A stretch of DNA of 64,000 nucleotides from an uncultured Alphaproteobacteria bacterium (GCA_934229625.1 CAKQDU010000001.1:1-64000); one strand, 5' to 3'; numbered from the stretch's first letter, positions 52,384 through 61,744 are shown. The notes: generated by a model not told the origin, from the sequence alone. Program-made: numbers and translations.

Positions 52384-55197
52384 TTATTCTTCATCGTTTG
52401 TTGTTTCTGGCTCAGATACTTCAATATCTGCGATATCCTCAGTGTCAGCAACGTCTTCGCCTAAAAATTCACCATTTTCCTCGTCGATTTCTTCATCGGC
52501 GTCGGCATCGGCGTCCAGCCATGTTACGGAAACAACTTTTTCATCTTCGCCCGTGCGGAACAAAATAACACCTTGTGTTTTGCGTCCGGCCACGCGGATA
52601 TCATCAACCGGCATACGGATAAGCTTGCCGCCATCGGTAACCATCATAATTTCCTTGCCGTCTTCAATCGGGAAAGAGCTTACAACTTCTTTGTTGCGCG
52701 GAGACATTTCCATATTGGCAATACCTTGTCCGCCACGTCCGGTTACGCGATATTCATATGAAGAAGTGCGCTTACCATAACCGGTTACGGTAACAGTCAA
52801 AATAAACTCTTCAGCTTTGCGCATTTCTTCAAATTTAGCCATATCAAGCAAATTCAACAACCCTGTTTGGTCTGGAGAAATGCAAGCATCGCCGCCGCTT
52901 TCGGCTTCCATACGTTTCATAGCGCTGGAAACACGCAAATATTCGTCACGTTCTTCTGCGCTGGCGCTGCAATGTTTCAAAATAGACATAGAAATTACTT
53001 CGTCATCGCCTTGCAGTTTGATACCGCGCACACCGGTAGAGCTGCGTCCGACAAACACACGCAAATCTTCTACCGCAAAGCGAATACATTTACCGCTTTT
53101 GGCAGCCAACATAATATCGTTGCTATCATCACACAAAGCCACATTGATTAGCTTGTCTCCTTCGTCCAGTTTCATAGCGATTTTACCGTTAGATTGAACG
53201 TTTACAAAGTCCATCAGACTATTGCGGCGAATATTGCCTTTAGCGGTGGCAAATGCAATAGACAGGTTCTCGCAGTCGGCTTCATTTTCCGGTAATTTCA
53301 TAATAGCGGTAATGGTTTCGCCCTGTACCAAAGGCAGCAGGTTAATAAACGGCTTGCCTTTAGATGTCGGCGAACCCAGCGGCAGTTTATAAACCTTCAT
53401 CTTATAAACAATACCTTTGTTGGAGAAGAACAATACCGGAGTATGGGTGCTGGCCACAAACAAGCGTGTAACAAAATCTTCTTCTTTTGTGGTCATTCCC
53501 GATTTGCCTTTTCCACCGCGGCGCTGAGCTTTATAAGCATTAAGCGGCACGCGTTTGATATATCCGGCTTCGGTCACGGTCACAACCATTTCTTCTCGCT
53601 GAATCAAAGACTCGATATCTTGATTGTATTCAATGTCTTCAATTTTGGTCAAACGCGGAGTGGCGTATTCGTCTTTGACGGCAACCAATTCATCGCGCAT
53701 AATGCCATAAAGTTTTTCACGGCTAGCCAAAATAGAAAGAAATTCTTTAATGTCTTCGCCCAAAGAAACCAATTCATCGTGAATTTTATCACGTTCCAAA
53801 CCGGTCAAGCGTTGCAGTTTCAAATCCAAAATGGCTTTGGCTTGGTCATCCGACAAGCGATATAGACCGTTTTCAACTTTTCTATCCGGTTCGTCAATCA
53901 AATTAACCCAATCTTCAATAGAAGCGGCAGGCCAAGCTTTGCCAACCAAAGAGTCTTTAGCGTCTTGCGGCGTTGGCGCGGTTTTAATCAGTTCGATAAC
54001 TTCGTCCAAATTCTCCACAGCTATAGCCAAACCAACCAAAACATGCGCGCGGTTACGAGCTTTATTCAAGCGATAAATCGTGCGGCGGCGGATAACTTCT
54101 TCACGAAATTCAATAAAGGTCGAGATAATGTCTTTCAAATTCATCATCATCGGGCGGCCGCCGTTAATCGCCAGCATATTCATACCAAAGCTGGTTTGCA
54201 GAGCCGTAAACTTATACAGCTGATTCAAAACCACATCGGCTTGGAAATCGCGTTTGATTTCTATCACAATACGCACGCCCTGACGGTCGGACTCATCACG
54301 AATGTCAGAAATTCCTTCAACTTTTTTATCTTTTACCAATTCGGCAATATGCGAAACCAAAGCCGCTTTGTTTACCTGATATGGCACTTCATGCACGATA
54401 ATGGCTTCTTTATCTTTGCGGATTTCTTCAATAGTGCATTTAGCGCGCATCATAACCGAGCCGCGGCCGGTCAAATAAGCCTGTTTAGCTCCGCCGTAAC
54501 CCAAAATCAAACCGCCTGTCGGGAAATCCGGTCCCGGAACAATGCTGACAAGTTCTTCAATACTGATTTCCGGATTGTCAATATAGGCGCAGCAAGCATC
54601 AATCACTTCGCCCAAATTGTGCGGAGGAATGTTTGTTGCCATACCAACGGCAATACCGTTGCCGCCGTTTACCAACAAGTTAGGAAAACGCGCCGGCAAA
54701 ACTGTCGGTTCTTGTAAAGATTCGTCATAGTTTGGCATAAAGTCAACAGTATCTTCATCCAAATTGTCGGTCAAACAAGAAGAAACTTTAGCGAGTCTGG
54801 CTTCGGTATAACGCATAGCAGCAGCGCCGTCACCATCCATAGAACCAAAGTTACCTTGTCCGTCAACCAATGTCAGACGCATAGAAAACGGCTGCGCCAT
54901 ACGCACCATAGCTTCATAAATAGAGCTGTCGCCGTGCGGGTGATATTTACCCATAACATCGCCGACAATACGCGCCGATTTACGATATGGCTTGGTGCAG
55001 TCATAACCATTTTCATACATGCCGTAAATAATGCGGCGATGCACAGGTTTCATACCGTCGCGGGCATCCGGCAGCGCACGCGAAACAATAACGCTCATGG
55101 CATAGTCCAAATATGAACGGCGCATTTCTTCCGAAATCATAGTCGGGGCAATGTTATCAGACTTAATGACATCTGTGTTTTCAATTTCTTCTGTCAC
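52384..55197 (-). CDS. gyrA: DNA gyrase subunit A
   Basis: The DNA-cleaving subunit of gyrase, 937 residues. SYLDYAMSVIVSRALPDARDG opens the winged-helix core; the active-site Tyr is within the RYTEARLAK segment (AMRYTEARL). The quinolone region HPHGDSSIYEAMVRMAQ keeps Ser and Glu, i.e. an unmutated form. The C-terminal beta-pinwheel has a GQG-like motif RRGGKGKSGM, and an acidic tail ends it. Start is the GTG at 55197, placed 7 nt after AGAGG; longer readings extend past what the family needs. Confidence 0.96.
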   Translation of the reverse strand: MTEEIENTDVIKSDNIAPTMISEEMRRSYLDYAMSVIVSRALPDARDGMKPVHRRIIYGMYENGYDCTKPYRKSARIVGDVMGKYHPHGDSSIYEAMVRMAQPFSMRLTLVDGQGNFGSMDGDGAAAMRYTEARLAKVSSCLTDNLDEDTVDFMPNYDESLQEPTVLPARFPNLLVNGGNGIAVGMATNIPPHNLGEVIDACCAYIDNPEISIEELVSIVPGPDFPTGGLILGYGGAKQAYLTGRGSVMMRAKCTIEEIRKDKEAIIVHEVPYQVNKAALVSHIAELVKDKKVEGISDIRDESDRQGVRIVIEIKRDFQADVVLNQLYKFTALQTSFGMNMLAINGGRPMMMNLKDIISTFIEFREEVIRRRTIYRLNKARNRAHVLVGLAIAVENLDEVIELIKTAPTPQDAKDSLVGKAWPAASIEDWVNLIDEPDRKVENGLYRLSDDQAKAILDLKLQRLTGLERDKIHDELVSLGEDIKEFLSILASREKLYGIMRDELVAVKDEYATPRLTKIEDIEYNQDIESLIQREEMVVTVTEAGYIKRVPLNAYKAQRRGGKGKSGMTTKEEDFVTRLFVASTHTPVLFFSNKGIVYKMKVYKLPLGSPTSKGKPFINLLPLVQGETITAIMKLPENEADCENLSIAFATAKGNIRRNSLMDFVNVQSNGKIAMKLDEGDKLINVALCDDSNDIMLAAKSGKCIRFAVEDLRVFVGRSSTGVRGIKLQGDDEVISMSILKHCSASAEERDEYLRVSSAMKRMEAESGGDACISPDQTGLLNLLDMAKFEEMRKAEEFILTVTVTGYGKRTSSYEYRVTGRGGQGIANMEMSPRNKEVVSSFPIEDGKEIMMVTDGGKLIRMPVDDIRVAGRKTQGVILFRTGEDEKVVSVTWLDADADADEEIDEENGEFLGEDVADTEDIADIEVSEPETTNDEE

Positions 55198-55496
55198 TTT
55201 ATACCTCTTTTCTTTAAACTTGTTAAACTGCTTAAACATAGCAAAAATTAGCTTTGAGAAAAAGTTTTTTCTCCGATTTATACCCAAAATAAAATAGGAC
55301 TTTTGCGTCTATGGGCAAAAAAAGCGCCTTAAAATCGATAGAGATTAAAAATAGTTAACAAATTTTGATAGAAGATTCAATTGTTGCCTGATTGGCAAAT
55401 CTCAGTCATAAAGTTCTATTGAAAAGATTTTGCTCACAATTATCTAAATAAGCGAACTGAAACAGATTTTATAATTTTTTAAAGGAGATAAAAAAT
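55198..55496. other. Divergent gyrA / decarboxylase intergenic region
   Basis: About 300 bp with no credible gene. Near the right end TTGAAA and TATCTA boxes (about 55419-55446) could serve the decarboxylase gene; AAAGGAGA is its ribosome-binding site. No clear gyrA promoter was identified. Confidence 0.4.
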
Positions 55497-56078
55497 ATGA
55501 CATATGGTGTTCGCTATCCGACATTGGCTTTTATTACCGGCGGTACAGGTCAGGCCAATGAGGGGATTCCTCCGCAGCCTTTTGAAACTTTTTGTTATGA
55601 TTCGGCTTTGCGTGAAGCAAAAATAGAAAACTTTAATGTGGTGCCGTATACCTCTGTTTTGCCTAAAGAAGTTTATGGCAATATTGTGCCGGTGGATAAA
55701 GTGGAAAAACAATTTAAGCACGGCGCGGTGCTTGAAGTTATTATGGCAGGTCACGGTGCTAGCCATGATGAACATAAAGCTATTGCTACCGGTGTGGGTA
55801 TTTGTTGGGGTAAAGACAGCAACGGACAGTTAATTGGCGGCTGGGCTGCCGAATATGTGGAGTTTTTTGACACGCATATTGATGATGATATTGCCAGAGG
55901 TCATGCCGAGATGTGGTTAAATAAATCACTCAATCATGAACTGGAATTGCGCGGCGTGGAAAAACACAGCGAGTTCCAATTATATCATAATTATCTGAAT
56001 ATTACCGAACAATTTGGGTATTGCCTGACTTGTTTAGGTTTCTTGAACTTTGAAAACGCCGAGCCGGCGAAGATATAA
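55497..56078 (+). CDS. aaxB: Pyruvoyl-dependent arginine decarboxylase
   Basis: A 193-residue proenzyme of the PvlArgDC family, which converts arginine to agmatine and CO2 using a pyruvoyl group made by self-cleavage. The cleavage pair Thr52-Ser53 lies in VVPYTSVLPKEVYG, at the same residue numbers as in chlamydial AaxB. MAGHGASHDEHKAIATGVGICWG and GGWAAEYVE are family blocks. The antiporter gene follows 61 nt downstream, which supports an arginine/agmatine acid-resistance or arginine-uptake system. Confidence 0.88.
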   Translation: MTYGVRYPTLAFITGGTGQANEGIPPQPFETFCYDSALREAKIENFNVVPYTSVLPKEVYGNIVPVDKVEKQFKHGAVLEVIMAGHGASHDEHKAIATGVGICWGKDSNGQLIGGWAAEYVEFFDTHIDDDIARGHAEMWLNKSLNHELELRGVEKHSEFQLYHNYLNITEQFGYCLTCLGFLNFENAEPAKI

Positions 56079-56139
56079 GTTTATTTGGGGCGGCGGAAGT
56101 TTCTGCTGCCTTATTTTTATTTAGAAAAGGAAAATCATT

Positions 56140-57624
56140 ATGGCTGATAAAAAGAAAATATCGGCTGATAACTCGGCGGTGCGCGGTTCAGATTCCGGTT
56201 TGGGCGTGTGGGCGCTTGCCGCCATTGTTGTCAGCTCTATGATTGGCGGCGGAATTTACAGCCTGCCGCAGAATATGGCAGCCGGAGCTTCGGCCGGAGC
56301 CGTGTTGCTTGCCTGGGTGATAACAGGAATCGGCGTTTATTTTATTGCGAATACTTTCCGTATTTTATCGGCGGCCAAACCTGATTTAAAAGCCGGTATA
56401 TATATGTATAGCCGCTCAGGTTTCGGTCCGTATATAGGTTTTACTATCGGATGGTCGTATTGGCTATGTCAAATATGTGGAAATGTCGGTTATGCCGTAA
56501 TTGCGATGGATGCTTTAAACTACTTTTTTCCGCCGTATTTTGCCGGAGGAAATAACTTAATTTCAATAGTCGGAGGCTCTATCTTAATTTGGAGCTTTAA
56601 CTATCTTGTTTTACGAGGTATCAAACAAGCCACAATTGTAAATTTAATCGGTACCATAGCTAAAATCGTACCGCTGATTCTATTTATTATCATCGCCGCT
56701 TTTATGTTTCATATAGACAAGTTTGAGTTTGATTTTTGGGGCGAAAATGCTGCAGTTTCGGCAAAACTCGGCGGTCTTTCGGCTCAGATAAAAAGCACTA
56801 TGCTTGTGACATTGTGGGCGTTTATCGGCATAGAGGGCGCTGTTGTAATGTCAAAACATGCAAAATCGCCAAAAACTGTGGGCAGAGCTACTGTTTTGGG
56901 TTTTATCGGCTGTTTGTCGATTTATGTGCTGCTGTCGCTTTTGCCTTTTGGTTTGATGAGTCAAGAAGAACTTGCCGCTGTGCCGAACCCTTCTACAGCA
57001 GGTATTTTGGAAGCGTTGGTGGGCAAATGGGGCGCGTGGTTGATGAACATAGGTTTGTTGATTTCTGTTCTGACAAGCTGGCTGGCTTGGACTGTCGTAA
57101 CCGCGCAAATTCCGCAGGCAGCCGCCGAAAATGGTACTTTTCCAAAGCAATTTGCTAAAGAAAATGCCAATTCGGCTCCGTCGGTTTCGTTATGGGTTAC
57201 CAGTACTCTTATGCAGATTATGATGCTGTTTGTATATTTTTCGGGTAATGCTTGGAACACAATGCTAAGTATTACAGGCGTTATGGTTCTTCCGGCTTAT
57301 TTTTCCAGTTGCGCTTATCTATGGAAAATCTGTGAAGACCATGAATATCCGATAAATTTTTATATTAAACGCTCTGCCGCGTTATTTTCAGGTATTGCCG
57401 GTTCTGTTTATTCGGTATGGCTTATTTATGCGGCAGGCCTCAATTATTTGCTTATGGCTGTAATCTTTATGGCAGCAGGTATTCCTGTCTATATCTGGGC
57501 CAAAAAACAGCACGAGCCGAAAATTCCGGCTTTTAGTGTGGGAGAGGGGATTGTTGCTGCTTTTATTGTCATAATCGCCTTATTTGCCATATATGCTATG
57601 ACAAGCGGAATTGTTCATATATAA
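56140..57624 (+). CDS. aaxC: Arginine/agmatine antiporter (APC family)
   Basis: A 494-residue amino-acid/polyamine antiporter with about 12 membrane helices. SSMIGGGIYSLPQNMAAGAS is the helix-1 substrate loop typical of the basic amino-acid antiporters (ArcD/AdiC/AaxC), and WAFIGIEGAVVMSKHAKSP is the helix-6 motif. With the decarboxylase upstream, arginine in/agmatine out exchange is the likely role, although arginine/ornithine cannot be excluded by sequence alone. AGGAAAA is the ribosome-binding site. Confidence 0.85.
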   Translation: MADKKKISADNSAVRGSDSGLGVWALAAIVVSSMIGGGIYSLPQNMAAGASAGAVLLAWVITGIGVYFIANTFRILSAAKPDLKAGIYMYSRSGFGPYIGFTIGWSYWLCQICGNVGYAVIAMDALNYFFPPYFAGGNNLISIVGGSILIWSFNYLVLRGIKQATIVNLIGTIAKIVPLILFIIIAAFMFHIDKFEFDFWGENAAVSAKLGGLSAQIKSTMLVTLWAFIGIEGAVVMSKHAKSPKTVGRATVLGFIGCLSIYVLLSLLPFGLMSQEELAAVPNPSTAGILEALVGKWGAWLMNIGLLISVLTSWLAWTVVTAQIPQAAAENGTFPKQFAKENANSAPSVSLWVTSTLMQIMMLFVYFSGNAWNTMLSITGVMVLPAYFSSCAYLWKICEDHEYPINFYIKRSAALFSGIAGSVYSVWLIYAAGLNYLLMAVIFMAAGIPVYIWAKKQHEPKIPAFSVGEGIVAAFIVIIALFAIYAMTSGIVHI

Positions 57625-57639
57625 ATTTTCGAGCCGTAA

Positions 57640-57676
57640 AAAAAACAGTCCGATATTTTGCTGTCGGACTGTTTTT
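57640..57676. terminator. Bidirectional terminator
   Basis: AAAACAGTCCGA pairs with TCGGACTGTTTT; A and T tracts on either side serve both converging genes. Confidence 0.9.
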
Positions 57677-57681
57677 GGAGT

Positions 57682-58302
57682 TTATGAAACAGAATTATTT
57701 TTAGCATATCGCAAAATCAGATTGGTAAAAGCAATATACATCAGCATTTCGCAGCTTTCTTCCAAAATTTCATTATCAATTATCGGCCATTCGGCAATTG
57801 TTGCCATAATTGCCGAACCGATAAAAATTAAAGAATCCCATACAAAAGCCGGAGCATATAAAATATATTGCCAAATGGTGTTATAAACTTTTTGTTTCCA
57901 AATATAATAAATAATATACAGACCATATAAATCACGCAGCGGCTCAGCGGCAAAGCCGTATTTCAGATTTTTCCAACGGCATATTTCTTCTGGTGGCAAA
58001 TATTTTTCACAAAAATAGGCTCGGCCGAGGTTTGTTTCTCGCATCAACATTAAAATGATTATCAAAGCAAGCGCTGTAAACAATGTTTTATCTCTAGGGG
58101 ATTTTATGGCTATTACACAAGCTGCGGCCAATACCAGCAGCTGCAGGTTTTCTATCCAGTTTCCCTCTGTAAAAAGTTTGGAATCCGCAAATTTCAGCAT
58201 AAACGGAACAGCTGAAATGTATATAAATTCAATTATGGTCAAACCATTAACACTCCAGCGCAACCGCGGCGGAATATTCTTCAAAAAATCTAAAAATTTC
58301 AT
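57682..58302 (-). CDS. Unknown multi-pass membrane protein
   Basis: A 206-residue inner-membrane protein with about five or six helices. A LMRETNLGRAYF segment lies in a loop after the third helix, and a Cys-bearing loop follows (ICRWKNLKYG). I recognise no family. AAGGGAA precedes the ATG at 58302. It is divergent from the GT-C gene at 58474. Confidence 0.65.
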   Translation of the reverse strand: MKFLDFLKNIPPRLRWSVNGLTIIEFIYISAVPFMLKFADSKLFTEGNWIENLQLLVLAAACVIAIKSPRDKTLFTALALIIILMLMRETNLGRAYFCEKYLPPEEICRWKNLKYGFAAEPLRDLYGLYIIYYIWKQKVYNTIWQYILYAPAFVWDSLIFIGSAIMATIAEWPIIDNEILEESCEMLMYIAFTNLILRYAKNNSVS

Positions 58303-58436
58303 TTTTCCCTTATCTTTAAAAAAATACATAACACATTTATTTTTATAAAACCGAAAATTTTTTTATGTAAGTATTTTTTTTAGATGTTTGTATAAAAAAG
58401 AATGTTTATTTGCCGTGGAAATAAAGTATAAAAAAA

Positions 58437-58466
58437 TTGACTCGATATATTTTATCATCTTATACT
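58437..58466 (+). promoter_or_regulatory. Promoter giving a probable leaderless mRNA
   Basis: TTGACT (58437-58442), 18-nt spacer, TATACT (58461-58466). The next gene's ATG begins 8 nt after the -10 box, and no Shine-Dalgarno sequence exists. Confidence 0.6.
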
Positions 58467-58473
58467 GTGCTGT

Positions 58474-60093
58474 ATGAAAATGGAAAAATTAAATATATTT
58501 AATCATAGTACATCTGTATACATAAGCATTGGTGTGGCTATTTTGCTGTTGGCGCAGATGCTGATTGATTTATTTTATACCGGATTGCTGAATATAGATG
58601 AAATAGAGCATATTCATGCTTCTTGGCTGGTGTGGAGCGGCAAAATTCCGTATATGGATTTTTTTGAACATCATAATCCGCTGCTGTGGTATTTATTTGC
58701 TCCGTTTACTGGTCTGATGTTTGATAACATAAATATTTATTTTGTGTGCAGATTGGCTGCGTTGGCGGCAAATTTGGCAAGTTGGTGGTTTATTTATAAA
58801 ATTATTCGGCAATGGCTGGGAACATATAAAATCTGGCTGTCCGCGCTTGTTATGTTTTGCTGCGGAGATTATGTCAGCCGCAATTTTGTAGAGTTTCGTC
58901 CTGATGTTTTTATGAATCTATGCTTTTGGAGCGGTTTGTATTTTTATCTGGCTTATTTTGCAAATAAAAGGCTTATTTATTTACAGGCTGCGTTTGTTTT
59001 GTTTTGCTTGGCTTTTTTCTTTTTGCAGAAAATTATATTATTGTTGCTTGTTCTTGGTGTTTTCACTATTTATCAATTAGTTAAAAAACAAATAAAATTT
59101 ATAGACATTCTAAAAGCTTTGATTGCGCCGGCGATAATAACATTGATATTTGTGCTATGGCTGACGTATCATAAAATGCTTGGTCTTTATTGGGAGCTTA
59201 ACTATAGCTTGAACAGCCTTCTGCCTCAATATTATGGTCTGCACATGGTGAAATTTATAATTTTCGGAGTTATGCTTCATCTGCCTTTTTATAACGGCTG
59301 GGCTTCTATTTTCTTTTCTCCGGCCGCTGTGGTGCTGAGTTTTGCGGCAATTTTGTGCTATTCTAAAATCTGGCAAAAAAATATTGCTGCAAAATGTTTG
59401 ATTATTTTGTTTTTTGCCGAATTGTTTATTCGCATTTTTACTTTTTCGCCGTATGCCCATTATTTTTCTTTGTTAGAGACTTTTGCGTCCGTGATTATTG
59501 CCGGAGCGATGTTTGACAAAGAAAAAACTTTCAAAAACTATTTGTATAATTCGGCTATGTTTTTAGTTTTTATAATTACCTGTAGTTTTGTGATTTGCAG
59601 TTATACTCAGCGTGATAATAATGCAAAAATCAAACCTTTTTTAGAAAAAGCTCAGTTTGTGATAGACCAAACAAAGCCGACAGAAGCCGTGTTAAATTCT
59701 AATAATGATAATTTTAATATATTTAGACCGGATGCTCATTATGTTTGGTTTTTACTGAATGATATCGGCTATATTTATGAAATGAACTTTTTACAAAAGA
59801 CAAATCTCGATGATTTGGTAAAAGCTAAAAAATCTGTTCTTATTAAACCGTCAAATTATTCAAACACTCCTTTAAGTGAACGCCGTAACAAAAAGTTGTT
59901 TGAGTATAATACCGATATTATGCGTCTGCATCAAAAGCAAAACATAAGTGATGTGAATGTATTGGATTTATTGATAAAAATTCCTCAGCCTGAAGCTTAT
60001 AAATGGAATATGGAGCTTGTTGAAAAATACTATCGTCCTACGGAGTACGGCTTTTGGATTTTGAAAGATGAATACCGAAAACAGGAGAATTAA
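58474..60093 (+). CDS. GT-C-type membrane glycosyltransferase
   Basis: A 539-residue protein with about 10-12 helices and a soluble C-terminal part. The first large loop, LLNIDEIEHIHASWLVWSG followed by YMDFFEHHNPLLWYL, has the acidic residues and His expected of GT39-like lipid-sugar transferases. It ends exactly where a HAD phosphatase gene starts (adjacent stop and start codons), a coupled pair. Acceptor unknown; probably an envelope glycan or lipid. Confidence 0.75.
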   Translation: MKMEKLNIFNHSTSVYISIGVAILLLAQMLIDLFYTGLLNIDEIEHIHASWLVWSGKIPYMDFFEHHNPLLWYLFAPFTGLMFDNINIYFVCRLAALAANLASWWFIYKIIRQWLGTYKIWLSALVMFCCGDYVSRNFVEFRPDVFMNLCFWSGLYFYLAYFANKRLIYLQAAFVLFCLAFFFLQKIILLLLVLGVFTIYQLVKKQIKFIDILKALIAPAIITLIFVLWLTYHKMLGLYWELNYSLNSLLPQYYGLHMVKFIIFGVMLHLPFYNGWASIFFSPAAVVLSFAAILCYSKIWQKNIAAKCLIILFFAELFIRIFTFSPYAHYFSLLETFASVIIAGAMFDKEKTFKNYLYNSAMFLVFIITCSFVICSYTQRDNNAKIKPFLEKAQFVIDQTKPTEAVLNSNNDNFNIFRPDAHYVWFLLNDIGYIYEMNFLQKTNLDDLVKAKKSVLIKPSNYSNTPLSERRNKKLFEYNTDIMRLHQKQNISDVNVLDLLIKIPQPEAYKWNMELVEKYYRPTEYGFWILKDEYRKQEN

Positions 60094-60777
60094 ATGCAAA
60101 AAAATTTAATAATTTGGGATTTTGACGGAGTTTTGGCTGACAGCGAGCATTTATGGGTGCAAAATTGGGTTGATACATTGCACAAACTCTATAATTTTGT
60201 GCTGACTCCGGCAATGCAAAAACAATATCTGGAAGGTAAGGCCGATAAAACAAAAATTGAGTTATTGACACATGATTTTCCGCAGCTGAAACTTGATGAT
60301 GTATTCTTTGAAGAAATTCATAAAAATGAAGACCGGTTGATTGCTTCTGAATTGACATTAACCGAAAATATTGAGCAGATTTTGGATGATAAAAATTTTG
60401 CTCAATGCGTTGCTACCGGAGCCACTATTGAAAAACACAACAAAAAAACGCTTAAATTGGGATTAAATAAATATTTTGATGAACATAATACATTTACAGC
60501 CTATATGGTGGCAAAAGGTAAACCTGCGCCTGATATTTTTTTATATGCAGCCAAAACAATGGGATATATGCCGCAAAATTGTCTGATTATAGAAGATTCT
60601 ATTGCCGGTATAAAAGCTGCTGCATCTGCTGACATTCCGGTTATTGCCTATATCGGAGCAACAGGACATAATACCGATGAATATGCAAATGCTTGTCTTC
60701 AAGCTGGAGCTTTTATTGCCAGCGATAATATGCTGGAAATTCATCAGATTATTAAAAAACATTTTTCAGGTGTGTAA
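60094..60777 (+). CDS. HAD-superfamily phosphatase
   Basis: A 227-residue HAD-IA enzyme. Motif I IWDFDGVLADSE (nucleophile Asp9 and acid Asp11), motif II VATGAT, motif III Lys in AKGKPAPDIFLYAA and motif IV IIEDSIAGIKAA are all present, with a helical cap after motif I. This is the beta-phosphoglucomutase/phosphoglycolate phosphatase-like class. Coupling to the GT-C gene suggests a sugar phosphate substrate, by inference only. Confidence 0.85.
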   Translation: MQKNLIIWDFDGVLADSEHLWVQNWVDTLHKLYNFVLTPAMQKQYLEGKADKTKIELLTHDFPQLKLDDVFFEEIHKNEDRLIASELTLTENIEQILDDKNFAQCVATGATIEKHNKKTLKLGLNKYFDEHNTFTAYMVAKGKPAPDIFLYAAKTMGYMPQNCLIIEDSIAGIKAAASADIPVIAYIGATGHNTDEYANACLQAGAFIASDNMLEIHQIIKKHFSGV

Positions 60778-60875
60778 AAAATTTTAGAATTTATATTATA
60801 AAAAAAATCGGTAAATATCTCTGATGTCCTAAATATTATATTTATAATATGCTTTTGAATGTCTAAATTGTTTTT

Positions 60876-61136
60876 ATGCAAAATTCAAAACCAAAATATA
60901 CTCTGAAAGAAAAGCTGGATATTGCCGAAAGTATTTCTACGGTATTGATGTTTCTTATGGCTGTATGGGGAACAGCGGTCGCTTACGAAGAAGGCTTTTG
61001 GCATAAATTGCTGCATATTGTTAATCATTATCATTCTGAAATTATCAAAATAGAATATTCAGAGCAAAAAATAATGACAAAACTTAAACCGCACAGCACA
61101 GAAGACAAACATACAAAGACGGATAAAATGCCGTAA
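60876..61136 (+). CDS. Small membrane protein, 86 residues
   Basis: One membrane helix (about 20-42, STVLMFLMAVWGTAVAY) between a basic N-terminal arm (MQNSKPKYTLKEKLD) and a His/Lys-rich C terminus (HIVNHYHSEIIKIEY). No family recognised and no strong ribosome-binding site. It is kept for its coherent membrane-protein character. Confidence 0.5.
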   Translation: MQNSKPKYTLKEKLDIAESISTVLMFLMAVWGTAVAYEEGFWHKLLHIVNHYHSEIIKIEYSEQKIMTKLKPHSTEDKHTKTDKMP

Positions 61137-61194
61137 TAAATTAAAGGATAAAAAAATAGTATACCGATAAATACCAACACACCAGCCAAAAATT

Positions 61195-61338
61195 AAAAGC
61201 TGTTAGGCCGATTTCTGCCGGTTGGGCGGATGTCGGCTGAATAAGGCTATGAGCTGAATAAGCCGGGCCGTTTGTGTTTATACAGTTTGCTAACATCCGC
61301 CTGCTTTCGTCAGATTGCGGGTTTTGTTTTTTGTAACA
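61195..61338 (+). repeat. Decayed type-2 prepilin leader
   Basis: Matches the 3' two-thirds of the type-2 leaders: GGGCGGATGT (61224-61233), ACATCCGCC (61293-61301) and a terminator stem CCTGC/GCGGG with TTTTGTTTTTT remain. The 5' hairpin and closing-helix strand are lost. It leads into a truncated prepilin gene, so the entire cassette is dead. Confidence 0.75.
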
Positions 61339-61354
61339 AATTGTAGTTAGATAG

Positions 61355-61462
61355 ATGTATAAAAGTTTAGAACAAGGTCGCTCAATGATAGAAATGTTAG
61401 GCATGCCGGCGATTATCGGCATCACTGTTGGTGAGAGTTATTCGTTTGACATTTATTTTTAG
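61355..61462 (+). pseudogene. Truncated prepilin-like gene
   Basis: A 35-codon frame starting MYKSLEQGRSMIEMLG. The prepilin leader is of the type seen behind type-2 leaders (MYK..E.G). The hydrophobic helix is broken after AIIG, several codons are missing, and a stop arrives after 35 codons. The rest of the gene is absent. Confidence 0.8.
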
Positions 61463-61517
61463 TTGATATATAAAAAATAGTCCGGTGATGGCGTCATCGG
61501 ACATATTTCTTAAACCA

Positions 61518-61615
61518 GAAAGGGGTTAAACCATTCTTAACTCAATTCCTGTGTTAAGAATAACCTATTTTTAACTTACTGTCAAGTTTTAAATAGGTGC
61601 GGTTTTTCCCCTTTC
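61518..61615 (+). ncRNA. Three-way-junction RNA before a tiny peptide
   Basis: Outer stem GAAAGGGG..AAACC (61518-61532) / GGTTT..CCCCTTTC (61601-61615) encloses hairpin ATTCTTAAC/GTTAAGAAT (61533-61541, 61553-61561) and a 13-pair hairpin (61563-61577 / 61584-61598). The outer stem and the second hairpin each contain two adjacent T-T mismatches. CCTTTC (61610-61615) can instead pair with the ribosome-binding site GAAAGG (61623-61628), so folding of the outer stem would free translation. The role is inferred. Confidence 0.6.
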
Positions 61616-61635
61616 CAATAACGAAAGGTAAAATA

Positions 61636-61698
61636 ATGATAATTAGATTGATTATTGTTATTCGGAAATTCCGAATTTACATTTCTATCAAAAGGTAG
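61636..61698 (+). CDS. Possible 20-residue cationic hydrophobic peptide
   Basis: MIIRLIIVIRKFRIYISIKR, a strongly basic and hydrophobic peptide of 20 residues. GAAAGG lies 7 nt before the ATG and is complementary to the end of the three-way-junction RNA. A terminator follows at 61709. The composition resembles small type I toxins, but a sensor leader peptide or chance reading frame is equally possible. Confidence 0.45.
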   Translation: MIIRLIIVIRKFRIYISIKR

Positions 61699-61708
61699 TT
61701 TTGTAAGA

Positions 61709-61735
61709 ACAGCGGGAGCAATCTCGCTGTTTTTC
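61709..61735 (+). terminator. Terminator after the tiny peptide gene
   Basis: ACAGCGGGA / TCTCGCTGT around GCAA, then TTTTT. The GCGGGAGCAATCT.GCTG motif recurs at 62668. Confidence 0.75.
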
Positions 61736-61744
61736 ATTTTCTGC

